Shown: positions 19,654 to 28,282 of the stretch, in pieces | Position numbering within the stretch: the first letter of the stretch is position 1 | Layout of the letters: every line of letters begins with the position of its first letter | Source of the DNA: an uncultured Flavobacteriales bacterium | GTDB taxonomy: Bacteria > Bacteroidota > Bacteroidia > Flavobacteriales_G > Salibacteraceae | DNA length: 64,000 nucleotides | Direction: 5' to 3' | NCBI GenBank assembly: GCA_913057205.1 | Contig: CAJXNO010000010.1 | Span: 29,443-93,442 of the forward strand | Notes under the pieces: generated by a model | Told to the model about the DNA's origin: nothing | The model's input: the letters and a program-made list of their open reading frames with translations, nothing else | Database searches by the model: none | Made by a program: the position numbers and the translations under genes

Positions 19654-22600
19654 TGTTCAAAGAATCATTGGTGTTGATTGGCGCAGGAGACTCTAATGGT
19701 TGTTCTTCACCATCCTTCCCATCTGGCTCCTCTTCTATCGGTTGATCGAAATCGATCTCAAAGCTTGATTCTTCGACCTCCTCCTCCTGGTTCTGTAGCG
19801 CCTCTATCTGTTCTTTTTTCTTCCGAGCAAGTTGCTTCACATCGTCTTCTTCGATGTAGTTTTCCAAGATGCTATTCACCGTGGCTGAAGCCTGGAACAG
19901 GTCGCCCCGCGTCATGTAAATCTCTGTTAGGAGCAATAAGCCCTTACCGATCCAATATCCCTGCGACTGGTAGGATTCAACCAATTGAAAGACAATGGTC
20001 TCAGCCGAATCAAGTGAGTCGCGATTGAATTCCACCCGGGCGGTCAGATACAACGCCTCGGCCGACTGTGAAGGCGCACCTGACTTTATCACCTCTTGCA
20101 GGTGCGGGAGGGCTTCGGTTGGACTTTCCAGCTTCAGGTTAGATTTTGCAATGATCAAATGCGCTTCGGTGGCAAGCTTCTCATCGCCTTTCTCTTCTTC
20201 CAATACGATGATTGCATTCGAAATGGCCCCCTGGTAGTTGTTTAAGAAATAGTTGCAGCGCATCTGCCCAATCTCCGCCTCACGCAGGTTGTCTTTGTAG
20301 TGTCCGACCAAGCTCAATCGCTTATAATAGGCCAGGGCTTCTGGGTAAGACTCGTTCTGGTAATTGAGTCGTGCTGCCTTCACTAAAGCAGACTCAGAGA
20401 ACTTGTTCTTTGATCGATTTGCTACGAACTCGTAGTCTTCGAGTGCCGCATCTTCTTGCCCCATTTTGAACAAGCATTCAGCGCGGTAAAAACGCGCATT
20501 CAGGCTGAAGATTCCCTTCGTAAAACGGTTCAGGTATTTATCAAACGCTGCTACGGCTTCCTTGCACTGACCATTGAAGTACTGCACCTCAGCGGCCTCG
20601 TAATTGATGCTATCCAAGGCCATCTCAGAGATGTTCACATAATCCAACGAAGCGATGAGTTCCTCGTACTTCTCTACTTTGCCTTGATCCGTATAGATGT
20701 TTTGTACACCGATCAACGCTTCTCGGGTATCATCGAACGTGGTGTACTGTTCAATGATGCTCAAGAAGGTTTTGAGCGCATTCTCATCATCTTGCCTGTT
20801 ATAGTAGGTCTGACCGATGCTTACCAACGCCTTTCTGACATAACTGCTTCCCGGAAAATCGTTGACCACCTTATTCAGGTTTTCAAGGGCTTTCCCTTCC
20901 TCGTTCATGGCAATGTACACGCGACCAATCTCATAATACGCGGCATCCAGGTAATGAGATTCAGGGAATTCCTTCGTCAATTTCTCTAGGGAGGCCAGTT
21001 TAGCTTTCGGATTCTTCATTAAACCTTGCGTCATTCCTAGCTGGTAAAGCGCATAGTCTTGATCCGTCTTACCCCGCTTCACCGCCTTATCGTAATAATC
21101 GAAAGCAGTTGGATACTCGTTAAGCATGAAGTATGCATCACCGATCCGCAACTCAGCATCGTTCAGCTTTACGGCATCCTTTTCCTTGCTGTAGGAGGTA
21201 AACCTGCGGAACCAACTCGTAGCTTCAGAGAATTGATCTCGCTGAAAATAAGCATAGCCGATGTTGTAGTTTGCCAAGTTGAAGTAAGGTGTGAGCACCG
21301 CACCTGGTGTGTAGATAAAGTCTTGGTATGATTGAACCGCTTCATCAAACTCACCTCTATTGTACTGAGCTTCTGCGATCCAATAGTTAGCCTCTGCCGT
21401 GAAGCGCTTTGACTGGGGAAACTTCAAGGATTTCTCAAAGTAAGAGATGGCATCTCGATACAATCGGTCTTGATACAGCGATACTCCCTTATTGAAAGCG
21501 ATGCGCTGATAGGCTTCTTTCAGACCGATGTCTGGATCGTCATAGGATTCGATCGATGCCAACGCTGCATCATAGTTCTTTGAGGTCAAGTAAATGTTGA
21601 CCAGGTAATCAAATGCTTGCTCGGTGCGATCGGTATCTGGATAGCGATCGATGTAGGCTTTGAACGCTTCAAGAGCTCCATCATACGGATCATAGCTCAA
21701 TTCGTAAGAAAGCTGAGCAAACTTAAACAAGGCATCTTCCGTCAGCTTTGGATCAAATTCCATTTGCGATGCTGATCGATAGGCATTCCGTGCGTATGAC
21801 TTCTTATTCGCCTTCAGATAGCTCTCGCCGAGATGATAAGATGCATTCTGTCCTAACTCATCATCAGCGTAAGATATTTTGGAGAACTGTTCGACGGCTT
21901 CATCATACTGTCCGGCCTTGTAGTAAGCATATCCCATTACATAGTAGTCTTCCTTCTGCTTCGCCAACCTACTCTGCATGAAGGTTTCTAGAAATGGTAC
22001 AGCTTCATCATACGCTTCCTCGTAGTAGAAAGCTTCACCCACCAAGCGAGCAATCTCAGCCTTGCGCTTTACGCCGTCCTTTCCGAGGAAGGGCTCCCCA
22101 TAGCTCACTACATTTCCGAACTCCTCTTGGAAGTGATAGATCTGCACGATATAATACGGTACCACCTCCCCAAACTGTGGGTGCGACTCCAAGCTCTGGA
22201 AAGCCTTCAATGCAGCTGCATACTTTCCGCTGGAATAGTTGATGTGGGCCAAATAATAAACGCCTGGTGCATAGTACACCGAGGAGGCATTGTTCATCTG
22301 AAAGAACTGATCGGCAGCATCGTCAAAGCGGTCTTCTTGAAAATAAGCGTAGCCTTTCTTGAAAAGGTACTCACTGCGTTCTGGCTCACTGAGATATCGC
22401 GGACTAATGATCTCCTCGTAGTACTTGATGGCATCATCCCAATCTTTCTTCCGGTAATTGTAGTTACCCAGTAAAAACCAAGCTTCTGGCACACGTGGAG
22501 TGGTGCTGTAGTTTCTGATAAAGTTCTTCAGAAGGAACTCCGCATCCTTGTGAAACAGCTGCAGCGCGCAATCAGCGACGTAGAAATGGGCATTCGCACT

Positions 22601-22798
22601 GATCTCTGAGTTTTGGTCTTCTACCTGATGGATCGCTTGCTCGAACTGATCTTTGGCGGCACCATAGAGTTGCTTCTCATAGAGCTCTAGCCCGCGTTCG
22701 TATTCCAATAGCGAGTGATTGAAGCTCATGGTCATTTGCGCAGACAGTTGCTGCACAAAGAGGAGCGAAAGAAACAAAACAATGGACCTGATCTTCAC
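19646..22798 (-). CDS. giant periplasmic TPR-repeat protein
   Basis: About 1050 residues, made almost wholly of tetratricopeptide repeats (at least 20 copies with the W/Y-G-A/Y-F-A/P pattern, for example AYFQEDRFDDAADQFFQM and AYYKAGQYDEAVEQFSKI). A signal peptide (VKIRSIVLFLSLLFVQQLSA) opens it, and an acidic, Gln/Glu-rich tail closes it (EEEVEESSFEIDFDQP). The start is GTG at 22798 or TTG at 22804; I chose GTG because it begins directly at the basic signal-peptide head. The TPR solenoid likely scaffolds a periplasmic assembly, and the 8-base overlap with the barrel gene suggests the two proteins act together. CpoB/YbgF-like architecture is an alternative reading. Confidence 0.8.
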   Translation of the reverse strand: MKIRSIVLFLSLLFVQQLSAQMTMSFNHSLLEYERGLELYEKQLYGAAKDQFEQAIHQVEDQNSEISANAHFYVADCALQLFHKDAEFLLKNFIRNYSTTPRVPEAWFLLGNYNYRKKDWDDAIKYYEEIISPRYLSEPERSEYLFKKGYAYFQEDRFDDAADQFFQMNNASSVYYAPGVYYLAHINYSSGKYAAALKAFQSLESHPQFGEVVPYYIVQIYHFQEEFGNVVSYGEPFLGKDGVKRKAEIARLVGEAFYYEEAYDEAVPFLETFMQSRLAKQKEDYYVMGYAYYKAGQYDEAVEQFSKISYADDELGQNASYHLGESYLKANKKSYARNAYRSASQMEFDPKLTEDALFKFAQLSYELSYDPYDGALEAFKAYIDRYPDTDRTEQAFDYLVNIYLTSKNYDAALASIESYDDPDIGLKEAYQRIAFNKGVSLYQDRLYRDAISYFEKSLKFPQSKRFTAEANYWIAEAQYNRGEFDEAVQSYQDFIYTPGAVLTPYFNLANYNIGYAYFQRDQFSEATSWFRRFTSYSKEKDAVKLNDAELRIGDAYFMLNEYPTAFDYYDKAVKRGKTDQDYALYQLGMTQGLMKNPKAKLASLEKLTKEFPESHYLDAAYYEIGRVYIAMNEEGKALENLNKVVNDFPGSSYVRKALVSIGQTYYNRQDDENALKTFLSIIEQYTTFDDTREALIGVQNIYTDQGKVEKYEELIASLDYVNISEMALDSINYEAAEVQYFNGQCKEAVAAFDKYLNRFTKGIFSLNARFYRAECLFKMGQEDAALEDYEFVANRSKNKFSESALVKAARLNYQNESYPEALAYYKRLSLVGHYKDNLREAEIGQMRCNYFLNNYQGAISNAIIVLEEEKGDEKLATEAHLIIAKSNLKLESPTEALPHLQEVIKSGAPSQSAEALYLTARVEFNRDSLDSAETIVFQLVESYQSQGYWIGKGLLLLTEIYMTRGDLFQASATVNSILENYIEEDDVKQLARKKKEQIEALQNQEEEVEESSFEIDFDQPIEEEPDGKDGEEQPLESPAPINTNDSLNNE

Positions 22799-23216
22799 GG
22801 ACAAAGCGTTTTAAAGGATGATGCTAAGGTATTTCTAGAGGAGGAGTAAGAGTTTCGTCCAGTCGCTAATTATCAACCCCCTACTGTTAAACGTAAATAT
22901 GAGCGTTTGAGTCAGCTTGTGCTACAATAAACAAGACTGAGTCTGTTCATAATAGCTTACCAAAAGCAATGAGCGCAAAGGACAGAAATTACTCGAAGAA
23001 TCTTTAGATATCCATCTGAGCATCATCAACGAGTTTTGACTTCCATATGTTAAAATCAATTCTAAGACCTTATCATTCGGGTTAACCATCGATCGGAATC
23101 CAACCCATATTTGAATACCTGAAAATCAAAAACATGACTACAATCATGTTTCAAGACCCATAAGAAGGGTAGATTATTGAACTACTTTAGCTCAATTAAT
23201 GCACAAATCATTCCTT
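22799..23216. other. 418-bp divergent intergenic region with one perfect inverted repeat
   Basis: The only gene-free stretch over 300 bases. It is AT-rich, with no ORF or recognisable RNA. It contains a perfect 8-bp inverted repeat AAACATGA/TCATGTTT (23130-23137 with 23144-23151, 6-base spacer), 66 bases ahead of the glycine-rich protein gene, which could be an operator or leader hairpin. No exact TAnnTTTG is seen for either gene; the nearest are TACCTTAG for the TPR gene on the minus strand and TACTTTAG near 23180 on the plus strand. Confidence 0.6.
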
Positions 23217-25055
23217 ATGAAACATTTTACACTTTTCAATTCTCTATTAACATTGACACTTACGCTGTTTGTTAGCGTAGGATTATTCGCCCAGCAGTCT
23301 TGGGACTACTCCTTTACAGGGGCTGAGCAATTTTTTGTTGTACCCAGTTCAGGCAACTACCAACTCGAAGTTTGGGGTGCCCAAGGTGGTAACGACCCAG
23401 AAGATCCAATCCTGGATCCAGGAGGCCGCGGCGGTTACAGTACAGGTGAGGTTTCACTAACAGCGGGCGACACCATTTTTATCTATGTAGGTAGCCAAGG
23501 AACAGGATGTACTACTTCCAGCTGGTGGTCAACCGGTGGTGGTGGTGCAACAGACATGCGTCTTGTAGGTGGTCTATGGGATAACAACGCTGGGCTTTAT
23601 TCGCGCATCATCGTTGCAGGTGGTGGCGGTGGACGCCATGGCAAAGGCTATGAAACCCTTCAAGGATACATCGGTAACGATGGTGGAGGTTCTTCTGCTC
23701 CTACGTTCAGCACGAACGGCACAACCATTGTTGGAGCCAACCAAACAGGTGGTGGCTCAGCGAATTACAGCTACGCGCCAGCGAATGTTCCTGGATCATT
23801 TGGTTTTGGTAACCCTTATACCGGTAGCACCAATCAGTGTTCTGAAGGTGGTTACAACGGCGGATCCGATGGTAACGACGCTTGGGCTTGTGGAGGTTCT
23901 GGCGGCGGATGGTACGGTGGTTGTACCTCGTGGCCAACCAGTGGAGGTGGCTCAGGATACGTTTACACTTCAACCAGCGTAACACCAGCTGGATACACTC
24001 CAACTGCAGCTTTTCAAATGACGAACGATCTATTGATCGCAGGTAATTCGTCTATGCCTGATCCGAACGGCGGTAACATGACCGGTAGACTTGGAAATGG
24101 ATTTGCTCGCATCACATCCCTATTCGGTGTTGCGATCACGGGTGACTCCAGTGTAACGTGCACTGGTGATGCAGATGCTACTTTGACCGCTGCAGGTTTT
24201 GGAGGACAGAGCCCGTACTCTTACGTTTGGTCTACTTCAGCTACAACAGCAACCATCTCTAACCTCGCACCAGGTACTTACACGGTAACCATGACAGATA
24301 ACAGCGGTGCTACATCTACTGCGAGCAAAGTAGTTGATGATCGCGATTCATTGATTCTTTCTTTCGTACAACAAGCCGCGACATGTGCAAATGATACGGA
24401 TGGCGTTGCTGCCGTTTCAGCTGTTGGTGGTGTTGGCCCTTACACCTTTGCTTGGAATAACGGAGCAACAGGAAGCCCAGTAGGAGGTCTTGCCCCAGGA
24501 AACTATGTAATCACGGTTACAGATGACCTTGGTTGTACCGCCTCGGATAACTTCATGGTTGATTACACCTATGACATTCCGGTAATTAACCTAGGTGAAG
24601 ATACCGTCATTTGTGTGGGCAAGCCACTTACACTTGACGCTGGTAACCCAGGTGATACGTACGCATGGAACACGAATGAAACTACCCAAACCATCATCGT
24701 TGATAGCTCTGCGAGTTACATCGTAACCGTTACCAATCAGTATGGCTGTTCTAACTTGGATCTCATCGAGGTTACGGTTGATGAGTGCTTAGGACAAGAA
24801 GAGTTGAACGCTGGTGATTTCGTGGTTTACCCGAATCCTACCAACGGTGCATTCTCCTTGAAGTGGAACGGATCTGCTGACGGTCAAGCCCAGGTAGTAT
24901 GCTATGATCTTCACGGTAAGGTGGTTGCGCAGTCTGCCATCCAATTACGTGCAGGTCAAGCCGAGTTGGTAGATTTCAACCAACCAAAAGGACACTACGT
25001 GATGAAGCTGATCACAGAAAGTAACACGTACGTGCGATCCATCATCGTGCAGTAA
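23217..25055 (+). CDS. secreted glycine-rich (ALK-like) protein with SprB-type repeats and type A T9SS sorting domain
   Basis: 612 residues. A signal peptide (MKHFTLFNSLLTLTLTLFVS) is followed by a glycine-rich module (about 20-300) beginning FTGAEQFFVVPSSGNYQLEV with WGAQGG, GGGGATDMRL and IIVAGGGGG. This pattern is that of the Gly_rich fold known from the extracellular part of ALK/LTK receptors and a set of bacterial proteins. Two SprB-like repeats follow (SPYSYVWSTSATTATISNL, GPYTFAWNNGATGSPVGGL), then an Ig-like unit (YAWNTNETTQTI), then a type A sorting domain (VYPNPTNGAFSLKW ... YVRSIIVQ). I prefer the start at 23217 over 23199 because it opens the signal peptide cleanly. Its role, surface or secreted, is unknown. 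Confidence 0.82.
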   Translation: MKHFTLFNSLLTLTLTLFVSVGLFAQQSWDYSFTGAEQFFVVPSSGNYQLEVWGAQGGNDPEDPILDPGGRGGYSTGEVSLTAGDTIFIYVGSQGTGCTTSSWWSTGGGGATDMRLVGGLWDNNAGLYSRIIVAGGGGGRHGKGYETLQGYIGNDGGGSSAPTFSTNGTTIVGANQTGGGSANYSYAPANVPGSFGFGNPYTGSTNQCSEGGYNGGSDGNDAWACGGSGGGWYGGCTSWPTSGGGSGYVYTSTSVTPAGYTPTAAFQMTNDLLIAGNSSMPDPNGGNMTGRLGNGFARITSLFGVAITGDSSVTCTGDADATLTAAGFGGQSPYSYVWSTSATTATISNLAPGTYTVTMTDNSGATSTASKVVDDRDSLILSFVQQAATCANDTDGVAAVSAVGGVGPYTFAWNNGATGSPVGGLAPGNYVITVTDDLGCTASDNFMVDYTYDIPVINLGEDTVICVGKPLTLDAGNPGDTYAWNTNETTQTIIVDSSASYIVTVTNQYGCSNLDLIEVTVDECLGQEELNAGDFVVYPNPTNGAFSLKWNGSADGQAQVVCYDLHGKVVAQSAIQLRAGQAELVDFNQPKGHYVMKLITESNTYVRSIIVQ

Positions 25056-25076
25056 ACGATCATTGACTGTAAAATG

Positions 25077-25103
25077 GGCCTCAGCGAAAGCTGGGGCCTT
25101 TTT
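25077..25103 (+). terminator. intrinsic terminator overlapping the convergent gene's stop
   Basis: 9-bp stem with one G-T pair (25077-25085 with 25090-25098), GAAA tetraloop and T5 (25099-25103), 22 bases after the glycine-rich gene. The hairpin also covers the last codons of the DinB-like gene on the other strand (stop at 25081-25083). Confidence 0.85.
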
Positions 25104-25548
25104 GTTTACCGCGCTCTCTTGCCCAGAAGATGAAATCTCCCGATGGTGGTTCTATGCCCGCCTCACTCCAACATGATGCGATCTGGGCTCGATGATGGGC
25201 GGAATGAATAATCAGGTGGGTCAGGATCTCATCCAAGGAGTTCTTGAACGCATTACCCGATGAGTTCTGATATGCGTGTACCTTCTTTAGGTTACCGGTT
25301 TCCAATAGCCGGAAGATGGTATCATGACATCTTCGGTTGAGTTCATGTAGACGCTCTGGAGCATGCTGTTCCCAGACACCTACTTCGGCTTCACGGTCTT
25401 GTACCCGAGACACCCATATCTCCAGCGCATTGAGCAAATGGCTCAACAATGACTTCACCTTCTCTGGTGAGTCTGGATGATCATTGAGCACGTCAATGAA
25501 ACGGCCAATAACTTCTTCGTTGTATTGAAACTGTCGCAGGTAGTTCAT
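25081..25548 (-). CDS. DinB/YfiT-like four-helix-bundle protein
   Basis: 155 residues of the DinB-like metal-binding four-helix bundle. The conserved His triad is visible as SHLLNALEIW (His37) and IIHSAHHRAQIA (about residues 115-119). Family members act as metal-dependent thiol-transferase-like or damage-inducible enzymes, but the substrate here is unknown. It lies 39 bases after menD on the same strand and may be the last gene of that operon. The frame opens nine bases earlier at 25557; MNYLRQF (25548) looks like the natural start. Confidence 0.8.
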   Translation of the reverse strand: MNYLRQFQYNEEVIGRFIDVLNDHPDSPEKVKSLLSHLLNALEIWVSRVQDREAEVGVWEQHAPERLHELNRRCHDTIFRLLETGNLKKVHAYQNSSGNAFKNSLDEILTHLIIHSAHHRAQIASCWSEAGIEPPSGDFIFWARERGKQKGPSFR

Positions 25549-25587
25549 TAATAGCAAAAGAATACCTTTCTATCGAGACCTACAAGC

Positions 25588-27294
25588 TCACGCAAAGCGC
25601 TCCGCTAAGAATGGGAAGTATGCCTTCAAGATCTCTGGACTCGCGATGCGTGGGGTGAAGACCTCCAGCACGGCGCAGCGTGTTCGATCCGGATCTAGCA
25701 GTTGGAAAAGTCCTTGCTCCAGGTTATCCTCGTCTTCTGCCTTGATGTAATCCACGCCGTGGTACCTTACCAGTCCTTCAATGGACCCTGGGTCATGCTT
25801 TTCAATGAAGGCATCGGTTACCTCGTGTTGCTCCGGACCATCGATGATGCGAAAGATGTTCCCTCCGCTGTTGTTGATCACGATGATGCGCAAACGATCA
25901 ATGCCCTCCTTCACAGCAAGTGCGTTGGAATCGTAGCGGAATGCTTGATCTCCTGAAATGAAGACGACGGGTTTATGAGCTGCTTGCGCCGCACCAATTG
26001 CTGTACTCGTGCATCCCTCAATGCCACTTACTCCGCGATTTCCATAACACGTCACCCGAGGCAGTGGACTGAAAAGCTGGATGTACCTTACTACACTCGA
26101 GTTTCCCATCTGAAGGATAGAATCCTCTGGAACGAAGTCCATGATCCATTGAAACGCTTTAAAATCGCTCCACTCAATCTCACGCAAGTAATCATCATGC
26201 AGCGCTTCCATCTTGAAATACCGCTGTCGCCACCGAATGCCGAACCTACTTTCTGACTTCACCTCTAGCTCAGCAAAATCATCAAGTATGGGACGAGGGT
26301 GACCATTCAAAAGGATAGTCAGTGCCTCAAACGTATCCATCACATCATCGCCGAAATGCCAGTGCGCTTTGATGTCCTCCTTGTTGCTTCTGAAGAAGGC
26401 CTTTAATTTCTTACTGATGATGTTCTCGCCGATGGTAATGAGCAGGTCAGGAACATAAGCCTTCGCCTCGTTGTCATCGGTCAATCCGGCTATGGTTCGA
26501 TCGATACAGGCTACGAAGCCGAGGTGATGGATGTGGGAAGTGGTCTCTGTGATGATGGCCACGCGTGGGTCTTCATTCAACCGCTTCAAGGGCTCCAAAC
26601 ACGCTTCTGCCTGACTGCTTTGGGTAACCAGAATGGCAATGCGCTCCGCTTTTTTCCATGCCTCCCTTAGTCGGAGCTTCAGCTCAGGAGCAAAAGAATG
26701 ACTCCCCTGCTCTATCGTCAACTTTGGACGTTGTGCAGGAAGCCAGCTTTTGGTTCCGTACAAAGGCTCACTCAACGGCACATTGATATGGATAGGACGG
26801 CCTTTCAACCTTGCCCATTCGAATGCTTCACTGACCAATCTCCGATTGAGCCATTCATCCTCGGCACGATGCTCCTCCACCAATTGAACCGTCTTCACTA
26901 CGAAATTGTCCATGGCAGACTGCTGGCGCATGCTCTGCCCCTCTCCTTGATCTATGCGTGCACTCGGTCGATCGGCTGTGATCGCTACCAATGGAATGCG
27001 CTGATAATATGCCTCCACCATCGCTGGTGTATAGTTGAGTACCGCCGAACCGCTGGTGCAACAGATGACCACCGGCTTTCGCTTTTGCTGAGCAATTCCT
27101 AAAGCCACGAACCCCGCAGAACGCTCATCCAATACACTTTGACAGTGAACCTGGTCCAACGCGGTAAAACTGAGTGTGAATGGGGCATTTCTACTGCCGG
27201 GCGAAAGCACCACGTCTTCGATGCCCTTACTCAAGGCAACATCCACCAAGGTTCTCACCGAACCGATCTCCGATATCATTCGCTCATCCTTCAT
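25588..27294 (-). CDS. menD: SEPHCHC synthase, thiamine-diphosphate-dependent (menaquinone synthesis)
   Basis: Condenses isochorismate with 2-oxoglutarate, the first committed carbon-carbon bond of menaquinone. The 568 residues show the family N-terminus VVLSPGSRNAPFTLSF, CCTSGSAVLNYTPAMVEAYY, the ITADRPSARIDQGEGQSMRQ loop, and the ThDP region ISGDQAFRYDSNAL with VINNSGGNIFRI. It overlaps isochorismate synthase by 11 bases (27284-27294), placing two consecutive steps in one operon; an alternative ATG is at 27279. Later men genes are outside the window. Confidence 0.95.
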   Translation of the reverse strand: MKDERMISEIGSVRTLVDVALSKGIEDVVLSPGSRNAPFTLSFTALDQVHCQSVLDERSAGFVALGIAQQKRKPVVICCTSGSAVLNYTPAMVEAYYQRIPLVAITADRPSARIDQGEGQSMRQQSAMDNFVVKTVQLVEEHRAEDEWLNRRLVSEAFEWARLKGRPIHINVPLSEPLYGTKSWLPAQRPKLTIEQGSHSFAPELKLRLREAWKKAERIAILVTQSSQAEACLEPLKRLNEDPRVAIITETTSHIHHLGFVACIDRTIAGLTDDNEAKAYVPDLLITIGENIISKKLKAFFRSNKEDIKAHWHFGDDVMDTFEALTILLNGHPRPILDDFAELEVKSESRFGIRWRQRYFKMEALHDDYLREIEWSDFKAFQWIMDFVPEDSILQMGNSSVVRYIQLFSPLPRVTCYGNRGVSGIEGCTSTAIGAAQAAHKPVVFISGDQAFRYDSNALAVKEGIDRLRIIVINNSGGNIFRIIDGPEQHEVTDAFIEKHDPGSIEGLVRYHGVDYIKAEDEDNLEQGLFQLLDPDRTRCAVLEVFTPRIASPEILKAYFPFLAERFA

Positions 27295-28276
27295 ACACCA
27301 ATGCGCTCAATACAGCTTTTTTCTTCTGTTCTGTTTCCTCCCACTCCCGACTCGGGTCGGATTGGGCATTGATTCCCCCACCTGAATAGTACCACAACTC
27401 TTCTTGGAACAACTGCATGCACCTCAGGTTGACAAATAACTGGCTTTTTCCGGAGCCACTCATCACTCCCAAGTAACCCGTGTAAAGACTCCGATCATGT
27501 GGCTCCAGTTCGGCGATGACTTCTTTGGCTTTAGCTCGTGGGTAACCTGAAACTGCAGGGGTTGGATGCAATCGCTCCGCAAACACACTGATCGGCTGAA
27601 GCGACTTCCATTGAAACAACGTTCGAAGGTGCTTGATCTCTCCATACGTCAACTCGTGCACGTCGCCCACTTCAACGGGAACATCCGTGAGCTGCTCCAT
27701 GATGTCCTTTGAAACCAATAATTGCTCGTCGAACTCCTTTTGGGTAAAATCTTCGTCCACTGGCATCGTTCCCGCTAATGCCATGGTGTGAAAATCTTCA
27801 TCATAGCGATTGATCAGGGTTTCTGGTGTTGCGCCCATCCACGTGCCATAAGCTGGCGAATGGATCAAGTAGACAAACGCTTGCGGAAACTTCTCTCGCA
27901 GGGCCGTTAGGCTTTCACTTAACCTCAACCCTTGCCGATCCTGTGTATCAATACGCGAAAGCACGACCTTTCCTTGCATCTCTGAAGCACGTTGTACCGC
28001 TTCCGCTACCATCCTTTCATAGCTCGACCGGTCCGTGTGATGGGCAAGAATCTGTTTGGTAAACGACACTTCAATTTCATTCAGGTGCACTTCCTCGTGC
28101 ACATCCGCTCGGATGTATTGCTTTGGGCCGTGGTCTGAAAACGGACGCAGCACAAAGCAATCCAACACCGGGTCAAAGGTTTGAGCCGCCCCAAAGTCTT
28201 CTTGGTGCAGCTTCCAAAAGCTAGACGCTCCGGGCAAGGAATAAATGGCGATATGGTGGTCTCGGGCGATCTGCAC
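27284..28276 (-). CDS. menF: isochorismate synthase
   Basis: Converts chorismate to isochorismate at the entry to menaquinone synthesis. The 330 residues form the chorismate-binding fold: KVVLSRIDTQDR, GATPETLI, ALAGTMPVD, HELTYGEIKHLRTLFQW, LHPTPAVSGYPR and the closing YSGGGINAQSDPSREWEETE. Size is at the short end for the family, as in other Bacteroidota. The start is GTG at 28276; an in-frame TAG lies three codons upstream, so it cannot be longer. It begins six bases after the metalloprotease stop and overlaps menD, so all three are probably one transcript. Siderophore or salicylate branches (EntC, PchA) are unlikely given menD. Confidence 0.92.
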   Translation of the reverse strand: MQIARDHHIAIYSLPGASSFWKLHQEDFGAAQTFDPVLDCFVLRPFSDHGPKQYIRADVHEEVHLNEIEVSFTKQILAHHTDRSSYERMVAEAVQRASEMQGKVVLSRIDTQDRQGLRLSESLTALREKFPQAFVYLIHSPAYGTWMGATPETLINRYDEDFHTMALAGTMPVDEDFTQKEFDEQLLVSKDIMEQLTDVPVEVGDVHELTYGEIKHLRTLFQWKSLQPISVFAERLHPTPAVSGYPRAKAKEVIAELEPHDRSLYTGYLGVMSGSGKSQLFVNLRCMQLFQEELWYYSGGGINAQSDPSREWEETEQKKKAVLSALVYEG

Positions 28277-28282
28277 GATGCA

